Positions 27,577 to 39,054 of a DNA stretch of 64,000 bases are shown here, in pieces (position 1 is the first letter of the stretch; each line of letters starts with the position of its first letter). Source of the DNA: Haematomicrobium sanguinis DSM 21259 (GTDB lineage: Bacteria > Actinomycetota > Actinomycetes > Actinomycetales > Micrococcaceae). Made by a program: the position numbers and the translations under genes. The stretch is from positions 124,001-188,000 of the forward strand of contig NZ_JIAG01000003.1 of NCBI RefSeq assembly GCF_000688395.1, given 5' to 3'. The notes beneath the pieces were generated by a model. It was not told the origin of the DNA. It did not search any database and saw only the letters and a list, made by a program, of their open reading frames with translations.

Positions 27577-27672
27577 GCGCACTGCTCTTCAACTTATGCT
27601 CACTGGGGACCGCCGTCGCTGAGCATAAGGACTTATGCTCACGAGGTCGCCCGCGAAACGGGCATAAGTTCG
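27520..27672 (+). repeat. 153-bp direct repeat, copy 1 (end of SDR gene plus twin hairpins)
   Basis: It covers the last 57 bases of the SDR gene and 96 bases of following non-coding DNA. Copy 2 at 28031-28183 has the same length and aligns without gaps, with about 17 differences by hand count. Both edges are abrupt. The non-coding part has two tandem hairpins: CTTATGCTCA/TGAGCATAAG (27593-27629) and ACTTATGC/GCATAAGT (27631-27669). Confidence 0.9.
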
Positions 27673-27684
27673 GCCCCGCCAAGG

Positions 27685-28032
27685 ATGAGGGTGAGATTTG
27701 TGGATATTCTGCGCATTAGCGAGCAAGTTGCCCGCCGTAGCGAGACATACGCAGATGTGTACGGTTTTGAACGCACACCGGAGTGGTTCATGCTCAAGCT
27801 CCAAGAGGAAGTTGGTGAACTTACTCAAGCGTTCATGGCGATGGAGGGGACGGGCCGCGCGCGGAACCAAACTCCCGCGGAACTTAAGCAGAAGTTTCGG
27901 GACGAAATTGCAGATGTACTCTGCCATACCTTGTTGCTTGCCGACCACTATGGCGTGGATCCAGTCGCAGCGATTGATGCGAAGTGGTTCAAATATGACG
28001 ACGGACTGTCCCTGCGCCAGAGCGATGCGTGA
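27685..28032 (+). CDS. MazG-like nucleotide pyrophosphohydrolase
   Basis: A 115-aa all-alpha NTP pyrophosphohydrolase of the MazG-like group. The metal-binding helices are KLQEEVGELTQAF (E-E-x-x-E) and RDEIADVLCHTLLLA (E-x-x-D). It probably hydrolyses non-canonical or alarmone nucleotides, but the substrate is unknown. The start is uncertain: ATG 27685, or GTG 27700, which has AGGGTGA upstream. The gene fills the space between two direct repeats, and the first two bases of copy 2 complete its TGA stop, suggesting arrival as a unit. Confidence 0.85.
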   Translation: MRVRFVDILRISEQVARRSETYADVYGFERTPEWFMLKLQEEVGELTQAFMAMEGTGRARNQTPAELKQKFRDEIADVLCHTLLLADHYGVDPVAAIDAKWFKYDDGLSLRQSDA

Positions 28033-28183
28033 GAAGTACTCTCCCGGGCTGGCCCAGGCCGACTTGCTCCCGGACTTCTACCTGTAGGCGTACCGCACTT
28101 CAACTTATGCTCACTGGGCGCCGCCCTTGGTGAGCATAAGGACTTATGCTCACCGGGCCGCCTGCGAAACGGGCATAAGTTCG
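28031..28183 (+). repeat. 153-bp direct repeat, copy 2
   Basis: The near-identical partner of 27520-27672. Its first 57 bases still read as the C-terminus of the SDR protein with its stop (one V-to-L change), but without any upstream SDR sequence. Hairpins lie at 28104-28140 and 28142-28180. Confidence 0.9.
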
Positions 28184-28241
28184 CTAGCGGTGCGGCGGCG
28201 GGGGAGCGCTGAACCCGTTTCGCGGTCACAGAAGTTCGGGC

Positions 28242-29153
28242 GTGGGTGAAAGAATTGGAGACATGGCACCTATTGCGCGCGCACCACTGGATGAAAACTG
28301 GTTGGCGGATAATCTGACCGGCCCCGGCAACAGTTTTAGCAAGCTGGACGTGCGTGACCGGTCCGCATCGACCAACGCGGAGCTCGCCGAGGCGCTGCGT
28401 CGCGATTGGGGCGCCTGGCCAGACCTCTCCATCCTGACTACCCAGCATCAAACCGCGGGCAAGGGCAGGCTCGAGCGCGCCTGGGACTCGCCGGCCGAAA
28501 CCACGATCGCGGTCAGCCTCGTCCTCAAACCGACCAACAAGCACGGCCGCCCGCTCCCCACGCAAAGCTACGGCTGGTTCACCCTCCTTGCCGCACTCGC
28601 GCTCGCCGAGACGTTGCAGCAAACCGCCACTGTCTCAGCCAGCATCAAGTGGCCCAACGATGTCCAGGTGGACGGTAAAAAGATCTCCGGGATCTTGGCG
28701 CAGCTTGTCGCCGACCCCACCGGCAATCCGCCCGCCGTGGTGCTCGGCACCGGAATCAACGTGAGCCAAACCGAGGAGGAGTTGCCCTTAGATACGTCCA
28801 CCTCGATCGCGCTTGCCGCCAGCGACCCTGCCAACAGCGACGCCGCCCTGCCGACCCGGGACCAGTTCCTCGCCGATTACCTGAACAACTTTGCGCGGCA
28901 GTACCGCGAATTTTGCGCCAATGATGGCAACCCGACCGCAGGCACCCCGTCGGTCCTGGCCAGCGTCAGCTCGATCATGAACACGCTCGGTGCCACAGTC
29001 GACGTCACGCTACCCAGCGGCGACATTCTGACCGGACGCGCCACCGCCCTGGACCAGACCGGTGCGTTGATCGTTCTCGATCAGGCGGGCAACCCGCAAG
29101 CCATCAGCGCCGGAGACGTGCAACGCGTGAGACCCAGCGGTAACGCAACATGA
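28242..29153 (+). CDS. birA: Biotin--[acetyl-CoA-carboxylase] ligase
   Basis: Attaches biotin to the carrier domain of the carboxylase alpha subunit. Biotinyl-AMP loop as GKGRLERAWDSP, catalytic IKWPNDVQVDGKKISGIL, and a C-terminal SH3-like domain. There is no N-terminal DNA-binding domain, so it is a class I ligase without repressor function. The start could be GTG 28242 or ATG 28263. GGAG lies only two bases before the latter, so GTG is kept. It overlaps the PH-domain gene by 4 bp and heads a six-gene run. Confidence 0.92.
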   Translation: MGERIGDMAPIARAPLDENWLADNLTGPGNSFSKLDVRDRSASTNAELAEALRRDWGAWPDLSILTTQHQTAGKGRLERAWDSPAETTIAVSLVLKPTNKHGRPLPTQSYGWFTLLAALALAETLQQTATVSASIKWPNDVQVDGKKISGILAQLVADPTGNPPAVVLGTGINVSQTEEELPLDTSTSIALAASDPANSDAALPTRDQFLADYLNNFARQYREFCANDGNPTAGTPSVLASVSSIMNTLGATVDVTLPSGDILTGRATALDQTGALIVLDQAGNPQAISAGDVQRVRPSGNAT

Positions 29154-29773
29154 AACTCCCCTTAGCCCAAGGCGAGCAAACCCTCGTGGTGACCAAGCTC
29201 AAAGCCCCCGCCCAGTTGTTCGGCACGGTGGTAACCTTTCTCGCGCTCCTGTTTATCGCCGTCGCACTTCTTGGCTGGTTTTCGGTGGCCCGCACAAAAC
29301 TGCCGGCCGCGACCCAGCCCTGGCTGCCCTTTGCGCTTATCGCGGTGGAGGCAATCCTGGCGATCATTGCGATTCGCGCGTGCCTGGTGCCGCTGATGCG
29401 CTGGAGCGCCACCCGCGTCATTTTGACCAACCAGCGTCTCATTCAGACGCGGCGGCAGTCGGGTCGGAAGTTCCGCGCCGTGCCGCTCGAGGTCATCTCC
29501 AGCGCGGAAATGAGGCAAAGTTTATGGCAACGCCTATGGAATTGTGGCAGTCTTGAAATTTGGTTGCATAACGGTCAGAAACTGCGTATTGATGACATTC
29601 CGCATGTGCACGTATTTCATCAGATTCTGACGCAATATTTGCATCGAAGCGCGCCGTTTGCGCCCATGATGCCAGCGAACGCCGAGAGGGGACGTCTTGA
29701 GTACTGGTCACGATCTTCCCCGCCTGGCAGATCCCGTCACCTCCCCGATGACCCTCTCGATGCCGCGCATTAG
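29150..29773 (+). CDS. Membrane protein with bacterial PH domain
   Basis: 207 aa. Two TM segments (about residues 23-45 and 58-82) are followed by a cytoplasmic bPH2/DUF304-like beta domain starting at TRVILTNQRLIQTRR and running to about residue 165. The C-terminal 35 residues are polar and overlap the beginning of the cyclase gene in another frame (77 bp if the TTG start is right). The role is unknown. Confidence 0.75.
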   Translation: MKLPLAQGEQTLVVTKLKAPAQLFGTVVTFLALLFIAVALLGWFSVARTKLPAATQPWLPFALIAVEAILAIIAIRACLVPLMRWSATRVILTNQRLIQTRRQSGRKFRAVPLEVISSAEMRQSLWQRLWNCGSLEIWLHNGQKLRIDDIPHVHVFHQILTQYLHRSAPFAPMMPANAERGRLEYWSRSSPPGRSRHLPDDPLDAAH

Positions 29774-30826
29774 CGACGAGGTGATCGACGCGGCAAACCT
29801 CGCCGGGGACGAGTGGCAGGAGGCGATCCGTTCGCTCGAGTTGCAGCTACTCGGCGGCGATCGCATCCTCAAGCGCCGCGAGGTTGCGGCCGCCGCGGGC
29901 GTCTCGCTGCTCTCCGCGCGCAAGCTCTGGCGCGCCATGGGCTTCCCGAATTTCGACGACGATGACATCGCGTTCACCAAAAACGACCTGCGCGCCCTGA
30001 CCAACATCATTGACATGGTGCGCGCGGAAAAACTCAACGAAGAGGCAGCCATCTCTATCACCCGCGCGATCGGCCGCATGACCGACCGGATGGTCGTATG
30101 GCAGATTGAGGCGCTTGTCGAAGAGTTGATTGCCAACCACGGCTACACGGACGCAGGAGCACGACGGCGCGTGGTCACCCAGTTGCCCGAGCTCATCGAA
30201 CCGCTCGAAAAGGCCATGGTGTATGGCTGGCGCCGCCAAATGGCGGCGGCGGTGCAGCGGCTTGCGGTGCGCGCCGAGAACGAGGGCGAGAACGACGGCG
30301 GTGACGGTCCCCTTCCCTTGTGGCGCGCGGTTGGCTTTTGCGATTTGGTGTCCTATACCTCGATGTCCCGGCAAATGAACGAGCGGACGCTTGCCCAGAT
30401 GGTGCAGCGTTTTGAGAATGTTGCCTCCGAAATCATTACCGTGGGCGGGGGATGGCTGGTCAAGACGATTGGCGACGAGGTGCTCTTTAACGCGGAGACA
30501 CCGGAGGCTGGCGCGCAGATTTCGTTGGCGCTCGCGAAGGCGTTTTCCGAGGATGAGGTGTTGCCGGAGGCCAGGGTGTCCCTGGTGTGGGGGAGAATAT
30601 TGTCACGGTTGGGCGACATTTACGGGCCGACGGTTAATTTGGCCTCGCGCTTGACAGCGATTGCGGAGCCGGGGACCGTGCTGACCGACGCCGCGACTGC
30701 CGCGAAGCTGGCACATGATGAAAGGTTTGTCTTGCTACCGCAACGAATTCGTACCATTCGAGGCTTTGGGGAGATTCAGCCCGTGACGCTTGCGCGCGGG
30801 AGTGGGGAAGGGCTGGTGATTGACTA

Positions 30827-30827
<1 letters not shown>
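29697..30827 (+). CDS. Class III adenylate/guanylate cyclase with Rv1264-like N-terminal domain
   Basis: 376 aa. The N-terminal all-alpha regulatory domain includes a helix-turn-helix-like segment (KRREVAAAAGVSLLSARKLW), as in the pH-sensing mycobacterial cyclase Rv1264. The C-terminal catalytic domain has metal Asp residues in GFCDLVSYTS and TIGDEVLF, the substrate Lys in LVKTIGD, Asp in LGDIYGPTVN (adenine-type position) and transition-state N and R in VNLASRL. All key residues for activity are present. The start is TTG with GAGAGGGGA 4 bases upstream. Its stop overlaps the PP2C start by one base. Confidence 0.9.
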
Positions 30828-34659
<3,832 letters not shown>

Positions 34660-34692
34660 TTCGCAGGTTCCATCACCGGTGAGCCAGGCGGT

Positions 34693-35760
34693 ATGGCGGG
34701 AGTGTCCACGAGTCGGGGCGGAATCGTTCGAGCGCTCGCCTATGAGGGCGGCATCGAGTCGACGCTCTGGGCGGGCCCCGAGAGCATTTCCCAAGGTATG
34801 CGCAGCGGTCTACACGAGGTTCAAGGCACGCGGCGTCGCGGGCCTGTTTCACTCAGGATGGGGTTTGCCGCCGACGAGTTGGGCTACCTCATCGACCTGG
34901 GCATGCCGATCCCGGATCCTGGACTCGGTACCGACGGCGGACCGCTCCCACCGAGCCTGTTCAACCAGGACCCCGCCATCAAGCAAGAAATCATCTTCAC
35001 CGGGACGCATGTGCGCGGCAATAACGTCCTCGTGGAACGCAAGGCGCAGCATATGCGGTTCCGCAATCGAGACCACCGATGGGAATCCGCGCCCCGGACC
35101 CTCGCATCTTTTGACAGCATTCTCACGGACCTTGCCGGGCATGAAGCCTCAGAAATTATCGGAATAGGCAGAACGCTCTCCAGTTGGCGCTTCTATGACC
35201 ACTTTCGCACCGACCCGGAAGCACCCGCGCGAAAACCGCATCTTGCCACGAGAACGCGGATCCTCTCCTCAGACGGTCACGATCTGGGCTCCGCGTTGCA
35301 AACCATTCGAGAAACGGCCGCAACTGACCCGCTTGGAAACGCCATCACCTCGGCGTTCCCGGGCAGCCAGCTAGAACTCACCCTTCAGGACGGGCGCATC
35401 CAGGTCGCGTTGAAGCAACCGGGAATGCTTCGATCCATTGCCGCCCATGAACTCTCCGACGGCACCTTGCGCTACCTGTTGCTCGTGGCGGCACTCTTGA
35501 GCCAAGAACCGCCGGAACTAATGATCCTCAACGAACCCGAGACCAGCCTGCACCAAGACCTCATCCCTGCGCTCGCCGAACTGATTGTGGATGCGAATCA
35601 GGAAAGCCAGATTGTGGTTGTCTCGCACTCGCATGCACTCGTTACGGCATTGGAGAAGGCCGGCGCCACCCGCCACGAACTGATCCGGGACCTGGGCGAA
35701 ACCAAGATTGAGGGGCAGCTCCCGCTCGAAGCCCCGCCGTGGCACTGGCCCAAGCGCTGA
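34693..35760 (+). pseudogene. Predicted ABC-type ATPase lacking its N-terminal P-loop
   Basis: 355 aa, similar to a predicted-ATPase family (COG4637-like). Family landmarks are IVRALAYEGGIESTLWAGPES, SSWRFYDHFRTDPEAPAR, the signature-like HELSDGTLRYLLL, Walker B with PELMILNEPETSLH, and VVVSHSHALV. Relatives begin with about 45 further residues carrying the Walker A motif. Here the frame upstream of the ATG reaches only to the stop of the IMPase gene, and no GxxGxGKS is present. The remainder is intact, so either the gene is a recent N-terminal deletion or it acts without nucleotide binding. Confidence 0.75.
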
Positions 35761-35775
35761 GCCGCCGCAGTTTAT

Positions 35776-35843
35776 GTGGCAGTTTCAGCCGCGAAAGTGC
35801 CACGGAATCGATTATGTGGCAGCACCGGCGCCACAACTGCCAC
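35776..35843. repeat. Tandem hairpin element sharing TTATGTGGCAG
   Basis: Two adjacent inverted repeats, GTGGC...GCCAC-type: 35776-35803 (11-bp arms, one mismatch) and 35816-35843 (7-bp arms). Each is preceded by the same bases TTATGTGGCAG (35772 and 35812). The layout resembles the twin hairpins beside the mazG-like gene but with a different core. It lies between the ATPase remnant and the oxidoreductase. Confidence 0.6.
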
Positions 35844-35930
35844 CGAAAAACCCGCCTCGATGGGAAATAACCCGGAATCGCCCCAGGTTGCCACCAGTGA
35901 AAGCAGTTCACACCAACACAGGGAGTACTC

Positions 35931-36869
35931 ATGAGCGACACCTACAAGGCAGTGGAATACACCGAGTTCGGCGGACCGGACGTGCTGACAATCGTCGAAA
36001 AAGAGCTGCAGGACCCGGCACCGGGCGAAGTGCAGATTAAGGTCGCGGCCGCAGGTCTCAACCCGGTCGACTACAAAATCTTTCACGGCGGCCCGATCGC
36101 TCAGGCATTCGGTGCGCAACTTCCTTCCGGAGTTGGCAATGACCTTGCCGGTGTCGTCGAAAAAGTCGGCGACGGGGTCACAGAATTCACGGTGGGCCAA
36201 GAGGTCTTCGCAGGCAAGCGCAACGACGCCATTGCCGAATATGTCAATGTTGCCGAGGGCAGCGTGCTTCCCGTCCCCGAAGGACTGGATTTGACCACCG
36301 CCTCCACGCTCTGGATCGCGGCCCGTACCGCCGCGGCCGCCGTCAAGGCCGCCAACCTGAGCGACAAGGACACCGTGTACATCAGTGCCGCGGCCGGCGG
36401 GGTCGGTGTCATTGCCAGCCAACTCGCACTGGAAACCGGCGCCAAAGTCATCGGGAGCGCCGGAGAGCGCAACCAGGAGTTCTTGAAGGAACTCGGCGTG
36501 ATTCCGGTCACCTACGGCGAGGGTGAAGTCGATCGGATCAAGGCGGCCGCGGCTGACACGCCTGCCGGGAAAGTCACCGCCGTCATCGACCTACACGGCC
36601 CGCAAACCATCCAGACTGCGCTCGACCTCGATGTGCCGACGGACCGGATCGTGTCCATCGCGACCTACGGCAATGACCTCAAGGGCGCGATAGCGACCGG
36701 CGGCGCGGACGCCAGCAACGAGGAACTCGAGGCGCTCGCGAAGAAGGTCGCCGACGGTTCCCTGGTGATCGCAGTTGACTCCACCTTCCCGCTCGAGGAC
36801 GTCGCACAGGCGTACCAAAAACTCGAGGGCTCTCACGTTCGTGGCAAGATCGCCATTGTGCTCGCCTAA
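35931..36869 (+). CDS. NADP-dependent quinone oxidoreductase-like zinc-free alcohol dehydrogenase
   Basis: 312-aa medium-chain dehydrogenase/reductase. GroES-like N-domain with LNPVDYKIFHGGPIA and GNDLAGVVEKVG, nucleotide-binding AAAGGVGVIASQLA. No zinc-ligand Cys/His set is present, so it belongs with quinone oxidoreductases. SD is GGGAG. It looks monocistronic or co-transcribed with the acetyltransferase 71 bp on. Confidence 0.9.
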   Translation: MSDTYKAVEYTEFGGPDVLTIVEKELQDPAPGEVQIKVAAAGLNPVDYKIFHGGPIAQAFGAQLPSGVGNDLAGVVEKVGDGVTEFTVGQEVFAGKRNDAIAEYVNVAEGSVLPVPEGLDLTTASTLWIAARTAAAAVKAANLSDKDTVYISAAAGGVGVIASQLALETGAKVIGSAGERNQEFLKELGVIPVTYGEGEVDRIKAAAADTPAGKVTAVIDLHGPQTIQTALDLDVPTDRIVSIATYGNDLKGAIATGGADASNEELEALAKKVADGSLVIAVDSTFPLEDVAQAYQKLEGSHVRGKIAIVLA

Positions 36870-36940
36870 GCACCCCCGCGTTGGCGCGTAAAATCGGTGA
36901 GGCGATTAACGCCGTCGAACATCATGAAATGAGGGGAAGC

Positions 36941-37441
36941 ATGGCACTCACCTTTCGCGAGGCCACCGAAGAGGAGTACGACGACGTGCGGCGAGTCACG
37001 CTCGACGCGTACCTTGGCGCGGGGTACTTTGGTGCCGATAATCCGTATGTGAGTACGCTCGCGGATGTGGAGGATCGGGCGAAGTCCGCGGTCATTTGGA
37101 TTGGCGAGTTGGACGGGAAGGTCGTGTCGGCGGCGGCGCTTGTGCAGGCGGGGGATCCGTATGCCGATATTGCGCGCGAGGGTGAGCTGGAGTTTCGGAT
37201 GCTGGCGGTCGATCCGGCCGCGCAGGGTCAGGGAATTGGGCGTAAGACGGTGGAGTCGATTGAGGACTACGCGCGGACGTTGCCCGGGGTGCACACCGTG
37301 TCGCTGACGAGCGCCGAGCAGATGCTGGGCGCGCATCGGCTGTATGCGGCGATGGGTTTCGATCGAGTGCCCGAGCGCGATTGGCTGGTGCCGAATGAGA
37401 ACATCAAACTGTTGGTGTTCACCAAGTCTGTTGCACGGTAA
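36941..37441 (+). CDS. GNAT family N-acetyltransferase
   Basis: 166 aa. The acetyl-CoA loop is VDPAAQGQGIGRKTVE, preceded by the beta-4 strand LEFRMLAV, with a C-terminal LYAAMGFDRVPERD. The ATG at 36941 follows GAGGGG; an in-frame upstream ATG has no SD. The substrate is unknown. Its 3' end overlaps the converging fucosidase gene by 23 bp. Confidence 0.9.
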   Translation: MALTFREATEEEYDDVRRVTLDAYLGAGYFGADNPYVSTLADVEDRAKSAVIWIGELDGKVVSAAALVQAGDPYADIAREGELEFRMLAVDPAAQGQGIGRKTVESIEDYARTLPGVHTVSLTSAEQMLGAHRLYAAMGFDRVPERDWLVPNENIKLLVFTKSVAR

Positions 37442-38747
37442 TTGCCGGAGCCTGCTCGAACTCCAAGGCGAAAACGGCGGGATGCTCGGGCGCGAGGCTT
37501 CCGCGCGAAACCTGCTCGGGAAGGTGTAGCCAGAGGTCGCCCTTGAGTGTGCGCGGAAACATGTCCGGGGTGCTGTCCGGGTCGTTGAGAAGCGTGATGC
37601 GGGCCGGGGTCTCGGTCATGCCCGGGAGGATGACGAAGCCGATCGCGGGTTGCTCGAATACGTGCAGGAAGATGGTGGAGCCGTCGCTGTTGGTGGTGAT
37701 GCGGCCCCACTCCGGGATGCCTGGCCACGGGCTCGGTTTACTCGCATGGATTGCGGCTGCGCAGGTGGCCATCCAGGCGCCGATCTCTTCCAGTGTTTCG
37801 CGCTGCCAATCCGCTACTTCGCCGGTGGGTTTCGGGCCGATATTGAGTAGGTAATTGCCGCCCTTGCGTGAGAGGTCGCTGAGGTTGCGGGTAAAGACGT
37901 GTGCCGGTTTGGGCTCGTCATAGCTGATGTACCCCCACGCCTTGCCGATTGTCATGCAGGCCTCGAAAAGGCGATCGCCCGGTTGGTCGGGAATGTGTTG
38001 CTCGGGGGTGGAAAAGTCACCGAGTCCGGCGCGGTTGTTGACGAGCAGTTGCGGGTTGATTTCGCGGAGTTGGGCGATGAGGTCCGCTGTGCCCAGGACG
38101 TCGGCGCGGTCGCGGCCTTCGGGTTTGAAAACGTCGAAGTCGCCGTCGTCAAACCAGAGAATCTTGGCACGGTACTTTCCGACGAGTTCTTTGAGCTGGC
38201 CGATCATGAACTCGCGGTACTTTTCCACTGAGGCGCTCGGGTCCCGCTGGCTGTGATACTGGTAGGTGTTCATCTCTTGCGGCATGGTTTTTTCGTGCCA
38301 GTCGGGGAGCGAGTAGTAGACGCCGAAGTCGATGCCGTGGCGCTCGCAGGCGTCGCGGAGTTCGGCGACCGGGTCGCGGCCGAAGGGAGTGGCCTTGGTG
38401 ATGGTGAAGTCGGTGAAGTCGCTGTCGAACATGCAGAAGCCATCGTGGTGTTTCGCGGTGACAACGAGGTAGCGCTGGCCGGCGGCTTTGGCGAGTAGGA
38501 CGATCTCTTCGGCGTTGAATCCATCCGGCGTGAACGAGCGTGCAGCGTTGCGGTAATCCGCGGCCGGGATGTCGGCGAAGAGTTGGATCCAACAGTCGAA
38601 TCCCCAACTCGAAGGCTTATTGTTTCGGCCCTTCCATTCGCCTTCAAATGCCGAGTAGAGGCCCCAATGGATGAACATGCCGAAGCGATCGTCGCGCCAC
38701 CAATTGGCGTCTGGGGTAGTTGGCTCGGGCAGTGGGATGGTAGGCAT
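37419..38747 (-). CDS. Alpha-L-fucosidase (GH29), intracellular
   Basis: 442 aa, a family GH29 retaining fucosidase: RFGMFIHWGLYS near the N-terminus, AKHHDGFCMFDS, FGVYYSLPDWH, and the nucleophile Asp in ILWFDDGD. The C-terminal part is a short beta domain. There is no signal peptide or anchor, so it should act on fucosides imported into the cell. The gene stands alone, 9 kb from the sulfatase/importer region. Confidence 0.93.
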   Translation of the reverse strand: MPTIPLPEPTTPDANWWRDDRFGMFIHWGLYSAFEGEWKGRNNKPSSWGFDCWIQLFADIPAADYRNAARSFTPDGFNAEEIVLLAKAAGQRYLVVTAKHHDGFCMFDSDFTDFTITKATPFGRDPVAELRDACERHGIDFGVYYSLPDWHEKTMPQEMNTYQYHSQRDPSASVEKYREFMIGQLKELVGKYRAKILWFDDGDFDVFKPEGRDRADVLGTADLIAQLREINPQLLVNNRAGLGDFSTPEQHIPDQPGDRLFEACMTIGKAWGYISYDEPKPAHVFTRNLSDLSRKGGNYLLNIGPKPTGEVADWQRETLEEIGAWMATCAAAIHASKPSPWPGIPEWGRITTNSDGSTIFLHVFEQPAIGFVILPGMTETPARITLLNDPDSTPDMFPRTLKGDLWLHLPEQVSRGSLAPEHPAVFALEFEQAPAITVQQTW

Positions 38748-39054
38748 GGGTGCTCTCGGGATCGCATCGTTGGCCGGGTAAGGCTAAATCTACGAGATAT
38801 TGGTCAGATGTTTCAACAGATTCTGGCAATCGGTCGGCTGGTTGTTCGGGGTGGGGCGGTGGATTTCCGCATCGCCGCGGCGCCGTTGACTTGCGCTGGT
38901 GGGCCTTGGGTTCTGAGGTTCGACGGCGTGTTCCCGGCTTGTTCGCGCGTGCGTACCTTGGTTCTGGGGTGCTTGAGTAGAGAGTTCGGTTGGCGGCGCG
39001 GTTGCTGTGGGGCGCCGGAATCGTGAATTCGTCTGGTTTGGAAGGCTACGCTGT
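38748..39054. other. 307-bp spacer without recognised features
   Basis: It lies between the fucosidase start and the end of the DUF222-HNH gene, both on the minus strand. It must hold the fucosidase promoter, but no clear -35/-10 pair or palindrome was seen. No coding frame with a plausible SD was found. Confidence 0.5.

Noticed and set aside
27593-28180. Possible CRISPR or IS ends in the TTATGC hairpins
   Set aside because: Only two paired copies, no spacers of constant length, no transposase, and no short target-site duplication outside the repeats.
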